Position numbers and translations under genes: made by a program. 64,000 nucleotides of DNA from JBFXAF01 sp050178915 (GTDB lineage Bacteria > Pseudomonadota > Alphaproteobacteria > Rhizobiales > Rhizobiaceae). Below are positions 44,161-52,754 of this stretch, in pieces (the first letter of the stretch is position 1; each line of letters starts with the position of its first letter). The notes under the pieces are model-generated. The model made no database searches. It saw only the letters and a program-made list of their open reading frames with translations, and was not told the DNA's origin. The stretch is taken from NCBI GenBank assembly GCA_050178915.1, contig JBFXFO010000001.1, positions 13,769-77,768 of the forward strand, in the 5' to 3' direction.

Positions 44161-44229
44161 CGTCCGTCACAACTGGGAGCGGACGATCCGGTTGCAAAGA
44201 CGAGAGCGATCACATTGCGTTACGCAACG

Positions 44230-44655
44230 TCATGCGCCCAGCGCTTCGAGGCCTTCTTCAAGATAGTCGCCAAGCAGCGGCAGGCCGAGCAGATAGGCGG
44301 CCGTGCGCTTGTTGCCGCGTCGCCGCGCCTCGTCCAGAGCCTCGTGCCATTCGGCGGCGTCGTAATCGCCGCGGCCGATCCAGGCGAGGGCGATGAGTTC
44401 GGCAGCCTCGTCAACGTTCAGGTCGGCGATCAGCTGGCGGAATTCTTCGGCGCGCAGGTCTTCCGTCTCCTCCTCCGCCAGCCCGTCATGCTGGTGCGTC
44501 TTGTGCGCGTTGCCGTCGATCTCGACCTCGTGCTCGCTGCCGTCGGCGTAATCTTCATTGACCGCCGCACTGAGCGCGTTGGCCTTGAGGATGAGGTCGC
44601 GCACGGTGTCGGGGCCGATGGTCAGCTCCCATTCGCGTTCGGCCGGCTTGGTCAC
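44230..44655 (-). CDS. DUF3775 domain protein
   Basis: A 141-residue acidic soluble protein. The conserved core reads ELTIGPDTVRDLILKANALS, EEFRQLIADLNVDEAAELIA and LAWIGRGDYDAAEWHEALDE, then GNKRTAAYLLGLPLLGDYLE, the DUF3775 pattern. I start at GTG 44655, because GGAGAGGAG lies six bases upstream; an ATG at 44676 would merely translate that ribosome-binding site. Function unknown. Divergent from the DUF486 gene. Confidence 0.85.
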   Translation of the reverse strand: MTKPAEREWELTIGPDTVRDLILKANALSAAVNEDYADGSEHEVEIDGNAHKTHQHDGLAEEETEDLRAEEFRQLIADLNVDEAAELIALAWIGRGDYDAAEWHEALDEARRRGNKRTAAYLLGLPLLGDYLEEGLEALGA

Positions 44656-44787
44656 GGGCTGCTCCTCTCCCTCCATCGAAAGCCAACATAACGCATTTTG
44701 CGCCGGGATGAATGCGTTGGCGGCTCGATTGACAGCCCGTGAAAGCGGCCTGAAATGCGAGGTGACACAGACCGGGATCTCCTCTCC

Positions 44788-45138
44788 ATGACCATGCTGC
44801 TCACTCCGAAAGTCCTTCCCATCCTGATGCTCATCGCGTCGAACGTCTTCATGACCTTCGCCTGGTACGGGCACCTGAAGTTCAAGACCTCGCCGCTCTA
44901 TCTCGCGGTGCTGTTCTCTTGGGGAATCGCTTTCTTCGAATACTGGCTGGCCGTGCCGGCCAACCGCATCGGCCACGAGGTCTATTCGGCGGCGGAATTG
45001 AAGACCATCCAGGAAGTGGTGACACTGGTCGTCTTCGCCATCTTCTCCGTGTTCTTCCTGAAGGAGCAACTGACCTGGAACCATCTGATCGGCTTTGCGC
45101 TGATCGCCGGCGGCGCCGCTTTCATCTTCCGCGCCTAG
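44788..45138 (+). CDS. DUF486 (DMT-superfamily) membrane protein
   Basis: A 116-residue integral membrane protein with four helices, resembling half of a drug/metabolite transporter. The conserved motif LIASNVFMTFAWYGHLKFKT and SWGIAFFEYWLAVPANRIGH, followed by SVFFLKEQLTWNHLIGFALI, identify DUF486. Such small proteins probably act as dimers; the substrate is unknown. Confidence 0.92.
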   Translation: MTMLLTPKVLPILMLIASNVFMTFAWYGHLKFKTSPLYLAVLFSWGIAFFEYWLAVPANRIGHEVYSAAELKTIQEVVTLVVFAIFSVFFLKEQLTWNHLIGFALIAGGAAFIFRA

Positions 45139-45204
45139 ACATCGTCCGGACGCAATGCTGGGGTGCAAGTCGCTTCCGATTTTCTGCATCTGCATGGGTG
45201 GACG

Positions 45205-46245
45205 ATGTCTAGAACTTTTGCCGCCGCCGCTTTCCTGCTTGGCTCGCTTGCCGCCGCAGCGGCCAGCGAGTTCAAGGAATTCAAGGACGTTTCGGTGTCC
45301 TGCACGAACGGGCTCACCTGCTCCGTCTCGCTCAAGGTCGAGGGCGAGCCGGGCACGCTCAACACGCTGTCGTTCCAGCGCAAAGCGGGCGAGGGCACGG
45401 CGCTCGACCTTGTGGTCGCGGCGCAGGACCTCGACAAGGGCTCGATCGTGAGCATCAGCGTGGATGGCAAGGCGGTGATGTCCATCCCGGTCGACGCGAT
45501 GGAGTACAATGCCGACTGGTACGAGTACAAACTCACCGGCGTCGCCGACCCGATCAACCTGCTCGACGCCATGCGCAATGGGCTGAGAGCCGAGGCGAAG
45601 GGCATGAAGGGCGGCGAGACGCTGACGGCAAGCTATTCGCTGTCGGGGCTGGTCGCGGCGCTGATCTTCGCCGACGAGGTGCAGGGCCGGCTCGAGACGC
45701 CGGATGCGCTGCAGGCAAGGGGCACCAAGACGGCACCGCCGACCCGGGCGCGCGATATCGAGGCGATCGCGGATCTGCCGGACGGTGTGCGCGAGGATTT
45801 CGAGGGCGAAGGCAAGTGCTCGTTCCTCGACGAAAGCAGCTTCGCGCGCGCCGGAGGGTTCGAAGCCGACATCGACGACCGCTATTCGCTGCTCGCCCTG
45901 CCTTGCGCCGAGGGTGGCGCCTACAACCAGCCCTATGTGCTGTATGCGGGTTATGACGGCGGCGATTTCGAGCAGCTCTACCTTGCGACGATGGGCGACA
46001 AGGGGCCGACCGTGACGGGCTTCGCCTACAATATCGGGTGGGACCGGAAGTCGAAGGTGCTCGAAGCCTTCTTCAAGGGACGCGGGCTGGGCGACTGCGG
46101 ATCCTACGAGAAGTGGGAGATGTCGGTCCGCGGCGTCGGACCGGCCTTCTCGCTGGTCATGGCACGCGTGAAGGGCGACTGCGACGGGCAGGATGGCGGC
46201 GGCATCGACAGCTGGCCGGCGGTCTGGCCGATCGGGAAGCCGTGA
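45205..46245 (+). CDS. DUF1176 exported protein
   Basis: A 346-residue periplasmic protein with a 21-residue signal peptide (MSRTFAAAAFLLGSLAAAAA). The mature protein starts SEFKEFKDVSVSCTNGLTCS; the C-terminal half has YNQPYVLYAGYDGG and FFKGRGLGDCGSYEKWEMSV, the Cys-containing DUF1176 signature. Paired cysteines suggest disulfides. The start ATG 45205 has GGTGGA upstream. No function is known for the family. A short tandem repeat lies directly after its stop. Confidence 0.85.
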   Translation: MSRTFAAAAFLLGSLAAAAASEFKEFKDVSVSCTNGLTCSVSLKVEGEPGTLNTLSFQRKAGEGTALDLVVAAQDLDKGSIVSISVDGKAVMSIPVDAMEYNADWYEYKLTGVADPINLLDAMRNGLRAEAKGMKGGETLTASYSLSGLVAALIFADEVQGRLETPDALQARGTKTAPPTRARDIEAIADLPDGVREDFEGEGKCSFLDESSFARAGGFEADIDDRYSLLALPCAEGGAYNQPYVLYAGYDGGDFEQLYLATMGDKGPTVTGFAYNIGWDRKSKVLEAFFKGRGLGDCGSYEKWEMSVRGVGPAFSLVMARVKGDCDGQDGGGIDSWPAVWPIGKP

Positions 46246-46247
46246 AC

Positions 46248-46292
46248 GGCAAGCAATCGACCGGCAAACAATCGACCGGCTGGCAATCGACT
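46248..46292. repeat. Three tandem 15-bp repeats
   Basis: ggcaagcaatcgacc, ggcaaacaatcgacc and ggctggcaatcgact follow each other directly after the DUF1176 stop codon. The repeat is small, degenerate and outside any gene. Confidence 0.8.
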
Positions 46293-46416
46293 GGGGAAGC
46301 AGTGGGGAAGAATTGAGCGCGCCCGTACGTTGATGTGAAAGAAGCCCGGCAGCACTCCTTTTAAGGCGCCGGCCCACAGCTAACATATCCGTGATCGGAC
46401 GACAGGAGGACTAGCG

Positions 46417-46953
46417 ATGCAGAGAAGACTGATTGCCGCCGTCGTGTCTCTCATGACCGCGGTACCGCTGCTGGTCGAGCCGGCTTTCGCGGCCGGCAGC
46501 GATGGCGGCAGCGACAACACCACGACCCAGTGCAAAGAGGGCGAGGTGTGGGACAAGGAAAAGGAAAAATGCGTCCCGCCGCAACAGGGCAAGCTGGATG
46601 ACGAGAGCATTTACGAGGCTGGCCAGGCGCTGGCCAAGGCCGGCCGCTACGGCGAAGCCATCACGGTGCTGAGCCTCGCGGCCGACAAGTCGGACCCGCG
46701 CATCCTGAACTATCTCGGCTATTCGCACCGCAAGCAGGGCCGCGTGCTGGTCGGGCTCGGCTACTATCAGGAAGCACTGCGCGCCGACCCGGACTACACG
46801 CTGGTGCGCGAGTACATGGGCGAGGCGCATCTGCAGCTTGGCGATGTCGATGCCGCCAGGGAGCAGCTTGCCGAGATCGAAAGGCGCTGCGGCAAGAGCT
46901 GCGCCGAATACGCCGAACTGTCCGCTCAGATCGACGCCTACCTGAAGGGCTGA
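46417..46953 (+). CDS. Exported TPR protein
   Basis: A 178-residue periplasmic protein: signal peptide to about residue 25 (ending AFA|AGSDGG), a short linker with two cysteines (CKEGEVWDKEKEKC), then two to three TPR-like units (EAGQALAKAGRYGEAITVLS; PRILNYLGYSHRKQGRVLVG; YTLVREYMGEAHLQLGDVDA). AGGAGG is seven bases before the ATG. A strong terminator follows its stop. Partner unknown; TPRs imply protein binding. Confidence 0.88.
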   Translation: MQRRLIAAVVSLMTAVPLLVEPAFAAGSDGGSDNTTTQCKEGEVWDKEKEKCVPPQQGKLDDESIYEAGQALAKAGRYGEAITVLSLAADKSDPRILNYLGYSHRKQGRVLVGLGYYQEALRADPDYTLVREYMGEAHLQLGDVDAAREQLAEIERRCGKSCAEYAELSAQIDAYLKG

Positions 46954-46976
46954 TCAAGTCCGCAACTGGATCGAGG

Positions 46977-47008
46977 AGGCCGGCCGCAACGATGCGGCCG
47001 GCCTTTTC
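46977..47008 (+). terminator. Intrinsic terminator
   Basis: A perfect 12-bp stem AGGCCGGCCGCA / TGCGGCCGGCCT with a four-base loop (acga) and a T-run on the plus strand (ctttt). It ends the TPR gene and lies just before the 3' end of the convergent sugar-dehydrogenase gene. Confidence 0.88.
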
Positions 47009-47009
47009 G

Positions 47010-48149
47010 TCAGGACGCGCGCGAGAGGCGGACGATGGCGCCGTCGGCTTCGTCGGTGAGCAGCCAGATCGAGCCGTCCGGCGCGACGTTGACGTCGCGG
47101 ATGCGGCCGAATTCGCCGTCGAGCATCCGTTCCTCGCCGAGGATCTTGCCCTGCCCGTCGCGGTCGAGGCGCGAGAGAAGCCCGAACTTCAGCGCGCCGA
47201 CCAGCAGGTCGCCCTTCCATTCGGGAAACATCTCGCCGTCGTAGACGGCCAGGCCCGATGGCGCGATCGACGGGTCCCAGTAATGCAGCGGCTGTTCGTA
47301 GCCTTCGGCCTGCTGGCCCAGGCCGATCTTTGCGCCTGAATAGTCGACGCCGTAGCTGATGACCGGCCAGCCATAGTTCTTGCCGGCTTCCGCGAGATTG
47401 ACCTCGTCGCCGCCCTGCGCACCATGCTCGACGACAAGCAGGCCGCCGGTCAACGGATCGTAGTCGGCGCCCTGCACGTTGCGGTGCCCCTTCGACCAGA
47501 GCTGCGCCAGCCGGTCGCCTCCGTCGGGGGCCGGATTGTCGGCAGGTACCGAGCCGTCCTGATTGATGCGCAGGACCGCTCCGGCGCTGTCGCTCATGTC
47601 CTGCGCCCGGTCGCGCTCGCCGCGGTCGCCGGTGGTGACGAACAGCGTGCCGTCCGGTCCGAAGACGAGGCGCGAGCCGAAATGCTGGCCGCGCGTCGTC
47701 TTGCGCTGCATGGAAAACAGCACTTCGACATTGTCGAGCGCGGGTGCGGCGTCGGTGCCGCTCAGCGTGGCGCGCGCCACCGCAGTTCCGGCGCCGCCTT
47801 CGCCGGGCTGCGAGAAGGTGTAGAAGATGGTGTGCGAGGTTTCGAAGTCGGGCGCGGCGATGACGTCGAGCAGGCCACCCTGGCCGGAGGCGCGGACCTC
47901 CGGCAGGCCGGTCGCCGGTTCGGAGAGCGTCCCGTCCTTTGCAACGATGCGGAGCGCACCGGCGCGCTCGGTCACGATTGCGCGGCCGCCAGGCAAAAAG
48001 TCGAGACCCCAGGGATTTTCCAGACCATCGGCGACGATCGTCGCGCGCACGCCGACCAGTTTCGTGCCGACGGTTCGATCCTCGGCTGAGGCAGCGGTGG
48101 CGATGGCCGTCAGGACGGCGGCGGAAGCGAGGAGTCTGAAGCTTTGCAT
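47010..48149 (-). CDS. PQQ-dependent sugar dehydrogenase (soluble GDH/YliI-type beta-propeller)
   Basis: A 379-residue periplasmic protein with a signal peptide ending ASA|EDRTVG. The propeller includes GLENPWGLDFLPGGRAIVTE, the HFGSRLVFGPDGTLFVTTGD strand and GHRNVQGADYDPLTGGLLVV, then GGDEVNLAEAGKNYGWPVIS and GRIRDVNVAPDGSIWLLTDE: the Asd/YliI-type aldose sugar dehydrogenase pattern. It oxidises aldoses using PQQ and passes electrons to the respiratory chain. PQQ synthesis genes are not in this window. Single gene on the minus strand. Confidence 0.92.
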   Translation of the reverse strand: MQSFRLLASAAVLTAIATAASAEDRTVGTKLVGVRATIVADGLENPWGLDFLPGGRAIVTERAGALRIVAKDGTLSEPATGLPEVRASGQGGLLDVIAAPDFETSHTIFYTFSQPGEGGAGTAVARATLSGTDAAPALDNVEVLFSMQRKTTRGQHFGSRLVFGPDGTLFVTTGDRGERDRAQDMSDSAGAVLRINQDGSVPADNPAPDGGDRLAQLWSKGHRNVQGADYDPLTGGLLVVEHGAQGGDEVNLAEAGKNYGWPVISYGVDYSGAKIGLGQQAEGYEQPLHYWDPSIAPSGLAVYDGEMFPEWKGDLLVGALKFGLLSRLDRDGQGKILGEERMLDGEFGRIRDVNVAPDGSIWLLTDEADGAIVRLSRAS

Positions 48150-48435
48150 ATGAGGCCATATAGGTTGCCGCGCCGATCAGCCGAGGCTTTTGGGGTAAAC
48201 CCTTGGTCACGAGCCGGTGAGCCGACAATTTCCCCGGTTTTGTTGGAGTTGAGGGGATGTCCTTGCGTCTGGCCTGCAATTTTTTCGTGAAATAGGCGCA
48301 GCGCTTGGCTATATTGGACGCGAACTGAGGTTGGACGGTTCCGTTGGCCCAAGGCTTCCGGACCGTTTTTCTTTTTAGCCCTGTGGCTTGCGGCACGGAT
48401 TGTGCCGGCCGGGGTGGGGCAGGAAGGTCAGGACG
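48150..48435. other. Divergent promoter region between sugar dehydrogenase and greA
   Basis: 286 bp with no gene. It should contain promoters for both divergent genes; near 48309 ttggctatattgg could supply a -10 element for greA. I see no operator or riboswitch. Confidence 0.4.
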
Positions 48436-48909
48436 ATGAACAAAGTGCCGATGACGGCCAACGGCTTCGATACGCTCAAGGAAGAGCTGCGCTGGCGCCA
48501 GCAGGAGGAGCGGCCGCGCATCATCGAGGCGATCGCCGAGGCGCGTTCGCATGGCGACCTGTCGGAGAACGCCGAGTATCACGCCGCGAAGGAATCGCAG
48601 AGCCTGAACGAGGGCCGCGTATCGGAACTCGAGGATCTGATCGCACGCGCGGAAGTCATCGACGTGTCGAAGCTGTCCGGCGACAAGATCAAGTTCGGCG
48701 CCACCGTCGTGCTGGTCGACGAAGAGACCGAGCAGAAGAAGACGTACCAGATCGTCGGCGACCAGGAAGCCGACGTGAAGTCCGGCCGTATCTCGATCTC
48801 CTCGCCGATTGCGCGCGCGCTGATCGGAAAGGGCGTCGGCGACGCCATTGAGGTCAACGCGCCCGGCGGGGCGCGGGGATACGAGATCGTCAAGCTGCAG
48901 TGGATCTAG
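48436..48909 (+). CDS. greA: Transcription elongation factor GreA
   Basis: Cleavage factor that rescues backtracked RNA polymerase. 157 residues: N-terminal coiled coil MNKVPMTANGFDTLKEELRW, tip region with acidic residues GDLSENAEYHAAKESQSLNE, and the C-terminal FKBP-like domain GATVVLVDEETEQKKTYQIV with SPIARALIGKGVGDAIEVNA. GGAAGG/AGGACG lies before ATG 48436. Single gene, divergent from the sugar dehydrogenase. Confidence 0.97.
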   Translation: MNKVPMTANGFDTLKEELRWRQQEERPRIIEAIAEARSHGDLSENAEYHAAKESQSLNEGRVSELEDLIARAEVIDVSKLSGDKIKFGATVVLVDEETEQKKTYQIVGDQEADVKSGRISISSPIARALIGKGVGDAIEVNAPGGARGYEIVKLQWI

Positions 48910-48947
48910 GCCCTGCCTGTATGCAGGCCTAGTCGGTCTGCGCTGCC

Positions 48948-49934
48948 TCAGGTCGAGAGCAGGCGGTTGGCCGTTTCCAACACCGTCACAGGCGAGATCG
49001 CGCCGGTATAGGCCGGCGCGCCGCGCCTGACCTTCTGCGCCGCGTCATCGGAGACGGCGCTCAACGCTACCGTGCGTGCGCCCAGCGCTCCGGTCAGGCC
49101 GGTGCGCGTGGCGGTGTAGAGCGCCACCGTCGGCAGGCCGTATGCAGCCGCCAGATGCGTCAGCCCGGTATCGACGCCGATGGCGAGCGCGGCGCGGGAC
49201 AGCAGCCCGGCGATGTGGTCGAGGCCACTCTTCGGGATGACCAGCGTTGTCGGAACGGCGGCGGCGATGGTTTCGGCGACGAGTTGCTCGGCCTCGTCCG
49301 ACCAGGTCAGGCAAGGGCGCATGCCGCGTCCGACGAGGCCGTTGGCAACCGCGATCCAGTTCGCCACCGGCCACTTTTTCGTCTCCCAGCTGGTGCCATG
49401 CAGCAGGAAGGCCATGCGCGCCGGGTCAGGTTCGGCGCGGTCGAGACCGTAGTCGAGGCGCTCGAGGTCGGGGCGATAGCCCAGCGCGGCGGCGAAGAGC
49501 AGGCGCGTGCGGCGGATGGCGTGCAGGTCGCGCGGCACGGCATAGCGCCTGCGGTACGAGAAGGCGGCAAGGCCTTCGCGCGCGCTGGCCAGATTGAAGC
49601 CGGCGACCGGCGCGCCCGCCTTGCGCGCGAGCCAGGCGCTCTTCATTAGGCCCTGCGCGTCGACCACGAGATCGTAACGCGCGGCGGTCAGGCGCTGCTC
49701 CAGCGCGGCAGTGGCGGCGCGCGTCGCGGCGGAGAACGGCGTCTTGCGCCAGCGGCGCGTCTCGACCTCGATGACCTCGCCGACACGCGGATGCAGTCGC
49801 GCGATCGGCGCGAACGGGCGCTCGACCAGCCAGTCGATGGTCAGACCGGGCAGGGCGGCAAGCGCGTCGGTGACGGCTGGAAACGTGTGGATGACGTCGC
49901 CCATCGACGACGTCTTCACGAGCAGGAGCTTCAT
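48948..49934 (-). CDS. waaC: LPS heptosyltransferase I family protein
   Basis: A 328-residue GT9 glycosyltransferase adding heptose (or an analogous sugar) to inner-core LPS. MKLLLVKTSSMGDVIHTFPA is the WaaC N-terminus; the donor-binding side has FLLHGTSWETKKWPVANWIA and AIGVDTGLTHLAAAYGLPTV. ATG 49934 overlaps the WaaF stop (ATGA), so the two are coupled. Alphaproteobacterial cores may lack heptose, so the donor sugar is uncertain. Confidence 0.9.
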   Translation of the reverse strand: MKLLLVKTSSMGDVIHTFPAVTDALAALPGLTIDWLVERPFAPIARLHPRVGEVIEVETRRWRKTPFSAATRAATAALEQRLTAARYDLVVDAQGLMKSAWLARKAGAPVAGFNLASAREGLAAFSYRRRYAVPRDLHAIRRTRLLFAAALGYRPDLERLDYGLDRAEPDPARMAFLLHGTSWETKKWPVANWIAVANGLVGRGMRPCLTWSDEAEQLVAETIAAAVPTTLVIPKSGLDHIAGLLSRAALAIGVDTGLTHLAAAYGLPTVALYTATRTGLTGALGARTVALSAVSDDAAQKVRRGAPAYTGAISPVTVLETANRLLST

Positions 49935-50938
49935 GCCGGCTGCCGTCCGGCGGTCAGCCTGTCGGCGGCGACCAGCACCTGCTCTACCGAAATGTGGTTC
50001 AGGCAGTTCATGTGGCCGAGCGGGCAGACGCGCGCATGGCAGGGCGAGCACGCCAGACGCAGCGTCACCAGTTCACGCGCCTCGGTGAGCGGCGGCGTGT
50101 TGTCGGGCGAGGTCGAGCCGAAGATGGCGATGACCGGCGTGTCGACAGCGGCGGCGATGTGCATCAGGCCGCTGTCATTGGAGACGGCGAACACCGCGCC
50201 GGCGGTCAGGTCGATGGCGTCCTCCAGCCGCGTCTCGCCGGCGAGGTCGAGCGTTCCCGGCGCGAGCGCCACGATCTCGCGGGTCACCGGACGGTCGTTG
50301 GCCGAGCCGAGCAGCACCACGCGCATGCCGCGCTTGATCAACGCGCCGGCGAGGGCGGCGTAGCGCTCCGGTGGCCAGCGCTTGGCCGGGCCATATTCGG
50401 CGCCCGGCATCAGCACGGCATAGTTGCCGCGCGTCAGGCCGTAGGTGGCGAAGAGGTTTTCCTGATTTGCCGCATCGACGCTCAGATGCGGGTCGCGATA
50501 GGTACCGCCGCGCGCCAGGCCGAAGAAGGTGCGGGCGGTGCGGCGCTTGATCTCGCGCGGCAGCGGCACGATGTCGGTGAGCAGGCCGTAGCGGAACTCC
50601 TTCAGGTAGCCGACGCGCTTGCGGATGCCGGCGAAGAGCGGGATGAGCGCCGACTTCCAGTTCCCCTGCATGACATAGGCCTGGGCGTAGCGGCCGCGCA
50701 GCCTGCGCGCGGCGCGCCAGCGCGAGCCTATTTCCAGGCGGCCGCGCCCGAACGGCGCGTCCAGGCGCTCGCGCACCTCCGGCATGCGGCCGACGAGCGG
50801 ACCGGCCCATGCCGGCGCCATGACGTCGATGGCGGCGTCGGGGTATTTTTCCTTCAGCGCCGAGAAGAGGCACTGCGCCATGACCATGTCGCCGACCCAG
50901 CGCGGGCCGATGACCAGAATGGCTTCAGGGTTCGTCAT
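49931..50938 (-). CDS. waaF: LPS heptosyltransferase II family protein
   Basis: A 335-residue GT9 enzyme. ILVIGPRWVGDMVMAQCLFS is the WaaF N-terminus, with VMQGNWKSALIPLFAGIRKR and the donor site YAVLMPGAEYGPAKRWPPER, then AVSNDSGLMHIAAAVDTPVI and FGSTSPDNTPPL. It acts at the cytoplasmic face of the inner membrane on the LPS core. Followed by waaC with a four-base overlap. Cysteines in ACSPCHARVCPLGHMNC form a conserved C-terminal cluster. Confidence 0.92.
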   Translation of the reverse strand: MTNPEAILVIGPRWVGDMVMAQCLFSALKEKYPDAAIDVMAPAWAGPLVGRMPEVRERLDAPFGRGRLEIGSRWRAARRLRGRYAQAYVMQGNWKSALIPLFAGIRKRVGYLKEFRYGLLTDIVPLPREIKRRTARTFFGLARGGTYRDPHLSVDAANQENLFATYGLTRGNYAVLMPGAEYGPAKRWPPERYAALAGALIKRGMRVVLLGSANDRPVTREIVALAPGTLDLAGETRLEDAIDLTAGAVFAVSNDSGLMHIAAAVDTPVIAIFGSTSPDNTPPLTEARELVTLRLACSPCHARVCPLGHMNCLNHISVEQVLVAADRLTAGRQPA

Positions 50939-50985
50939 GGCATCGGTCTAGCGGGGCGCGCGGCGCGAGGCAACGCGGGGGCGCC

Positions 50986-51468
50986 TCACGGCGCCTCGTC
51001 GATCGGCACCAGTCCGGCGTCCTTGACCTGCCTGATGGTCAGCGCGGTGCGCACCGTATCGACATTGTCGGTCGAGGTGAGTTTCTCGATCACGAAGGTC
51101 TGGAAGGTTCCGAGGTCGGGCGCCACGCAGTGCAGCAGGAAGTCGGAATCGCCCGACACCATCCACGCCTTGCGCACGATCGGCCATCCGCGCGTCAGGT
51201 CGGAAAACGCCTTCAGTTCCGTCTCCGACTGGTGATGCAGGCCGATGACGCAGAAGGCGACGACCTCGGCGCCGAGTTGCGGGCCATCGAGCATGGCGCG
51301 GTAGCCGCGGATGATGCCGGCTTCCTCCAGCCGCTTGACGCGGCGCAGGCAGGGCGGGGCGGAGATGCCGACGCGGCGGGACAGCTCGACATTGGTGATG
51401 CGTCCGTCTTCCTGCAGTTCGCGCAGGATCTTCCAGTCGATGGCGTCGAGATCGGCCTTGAGCGGCAT
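50986..51468 (-). CDS. Lrp/AsnC family transcriptional regulator
   Basis: A 160-residue regulator. The helix-turn-helix is DAIDWKILRELQEDGRITNV with ELSRRVGISAPPCLRRVKRL, and the RAM effector domain contains FQTFVIEKLTSTDNVDTVRT. It is divergent from trxB with 249 bp between them and 47 bp after the waaF start on the same strand. Lrp-type proteins respond to amino acids; its targets are not evident, though trxB is a candidate by position. Confidence 0.92.
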   Translation of the reverse strand: MPLKADLDAIDWKILRELQEDGRITNVELSRRVGISAPPCLRRVKRLEEAGIIRGYRAMLDGPQLGAEVVAFCVIGLHHQSETELKAFSDLTRGWPIVRKAWMVSGDSDFLLHCVAPDLGTFQTFVIEKLTSTDNVDTVRTALTIRQVKDAGLVPIDEAP

Positions 51469-51717
51469 GAGGTCCTTTGCGGAAGGGCGGGCCTTCGGAA
51501 GGCGGGAGAATCCAGAGCGTCGTCTCTCTTATTCCAGCCGCCGGCCCCGCGCCAATCCCTTCGAGCCGCGTCGGACAGCCACGCAAAGCGGTGTCAGCAA
51601 CTGTGTGAAAACCGCTTACGGGCTTGCGGAAGGGGCAAGCTGATCCTTAGATCAGGCTGGCGGCTGTAGCCCTGGAGGCGACGGCCCGTTCGGATTTGCC
51701 TGAAAGGCTGGAAAATC

Positions 51718-52692
51718 ATGGCTACCAAGCATGCGCCAGTGCTGATCATCGGTTCGGGACCGGCCGGGTATACGGCTGCCATCTATGCCGCGCGCGCCAT
51801 GCTGAAGCCGGTGCTGGTGGCGGGTCTGCAGCAGGGCGGCCAGCTCACGATCACCACGGACGTGGAGAACTATCCCGGCTTTGCCGACCCCATCCAGGGG
51901 CCGTGGCTGATGGAGCAGATGCGCAAGCAGGCCGAGCATGTCGGCACCGAGATCATCAGCGACGTCATCACCAAGGTCGACCTGAAGACGCGGCCGTTCC
52001 GCGCGACCGGCGATTCGGGCACCGAATACACTGCCGACGCGCTGATCGTTGCGACCGGCGCGCAGGCGAAGTGGCTCGGCATTCCGGGCGAGCAGACCTA
52101 TCAGGGCTTCGGCGTCTCGGCCTGCGCCACCTGCGACGGCTTCTTCTACCGCGGCAAGGAGGTGGTGGTCATCGGCGGCGGCAATTCCGCCGTCGAGGAA
52201 GCGCTCTACCTGTCCAACCTGGCCAAGCACGTGACGGTGATCCATCGCCGTGGCGAGTTCCGCGCCGAGCGCATCCTGCAGGAGCGGCTGTTCGCCAAGG
52301 AGAACGTGACGATTCTGTGGGACAAGGTGGTGGAGGAGATCGTCGGCGTGCCCGGCAAGCTGCCGCTGCCGCCTTCGGCCAATGGGCTGAAGCTGCGCGA
52401 CGCAAAGACCGGCGCGACATCGAAGTTCTCGACCGACGGCATCTTCGTGGCGATCGGCCATGCGCCCGCGGTGGAGCTTTTCGTCGGCCAGCTGAAGCAG
52501 AAGCCGAACGGCTATCTGTGGACGCAGCCCAATTCGACGCGCACCGACGTGCCGGGCGTGTTCGCGGCCGGCGACGTGGCCGACGACGTCTACAGGCAGG
52601 CGGTGACCGCGGCGGGTTTCGGCTGCATGGCGGCGCTGGAGGCGGAGAAGTACCTGGCGGGCGTCCAGACACATCTTGCCGCAGCCGAATAA
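51718..52692 (+). CDS. trxB: Thioredoxin-disulfide reductase
   Basis: NADPH:thioredoxin reductase, 324 residues, homodimeric cytosolic flavoenzyme. FAD loop VLIIGSGPAGYTAAIYAARA, redox-active pair C136-A-T-C139 in ACATCDGFFYRG, NADPH loop VVVIGGGNSAVEEALYLSNL and the C-terminal FAD motif GVFAAGDVADDVYRQAVTAA. The lsrB/vtlR-type regulator begins 62 bp downstream, a conserved rhizobial order, so redox control by that regulator is plausible. Confidence 0.97.
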   Translation: MATKHAPVLIIGSGPAGYTAAIYAARAMLKPVLVAGLQQGGQLTITTDVENYPGFADPIQGPWLMEQMRKQAEHVGTEIISDVITKVDLKTRPFRATGDSGTEYTADALIVATGAQAKWLGIPGEQTYQGFGVSACATCDGFFYRGKEVVVIGGGNSAVEEALYLSNLAKHVTVIHRRGEFRAERILQERLFAKENVTILWDKVVEEIVGVPGKLPLPPSANGLKLRDAKTGATSKFSTDGIFVAIGHAPAVELFVGQLKQKPNGYLWTQPNSTRTDVPGVFAAGDVADDVYRQAVTAAGFGCMAALEAEKYLAGVQTHLAAAE

Positions 52693-52754
52693 GGCCGCGC
52701 GGGGTTCCACCCCGCAGCGATAGCAAATAGGTAGGCGCCGACACGAGGGGAATA

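Noticed and set aside
44230..46386. Long minus-strand frame joining the DUF3775 gene to the antisense of DUF486 and DUF1176
   Set aside because: Only the last 141 codons are protein-like. The rest mirrors plus-strand genes with signal peptides.
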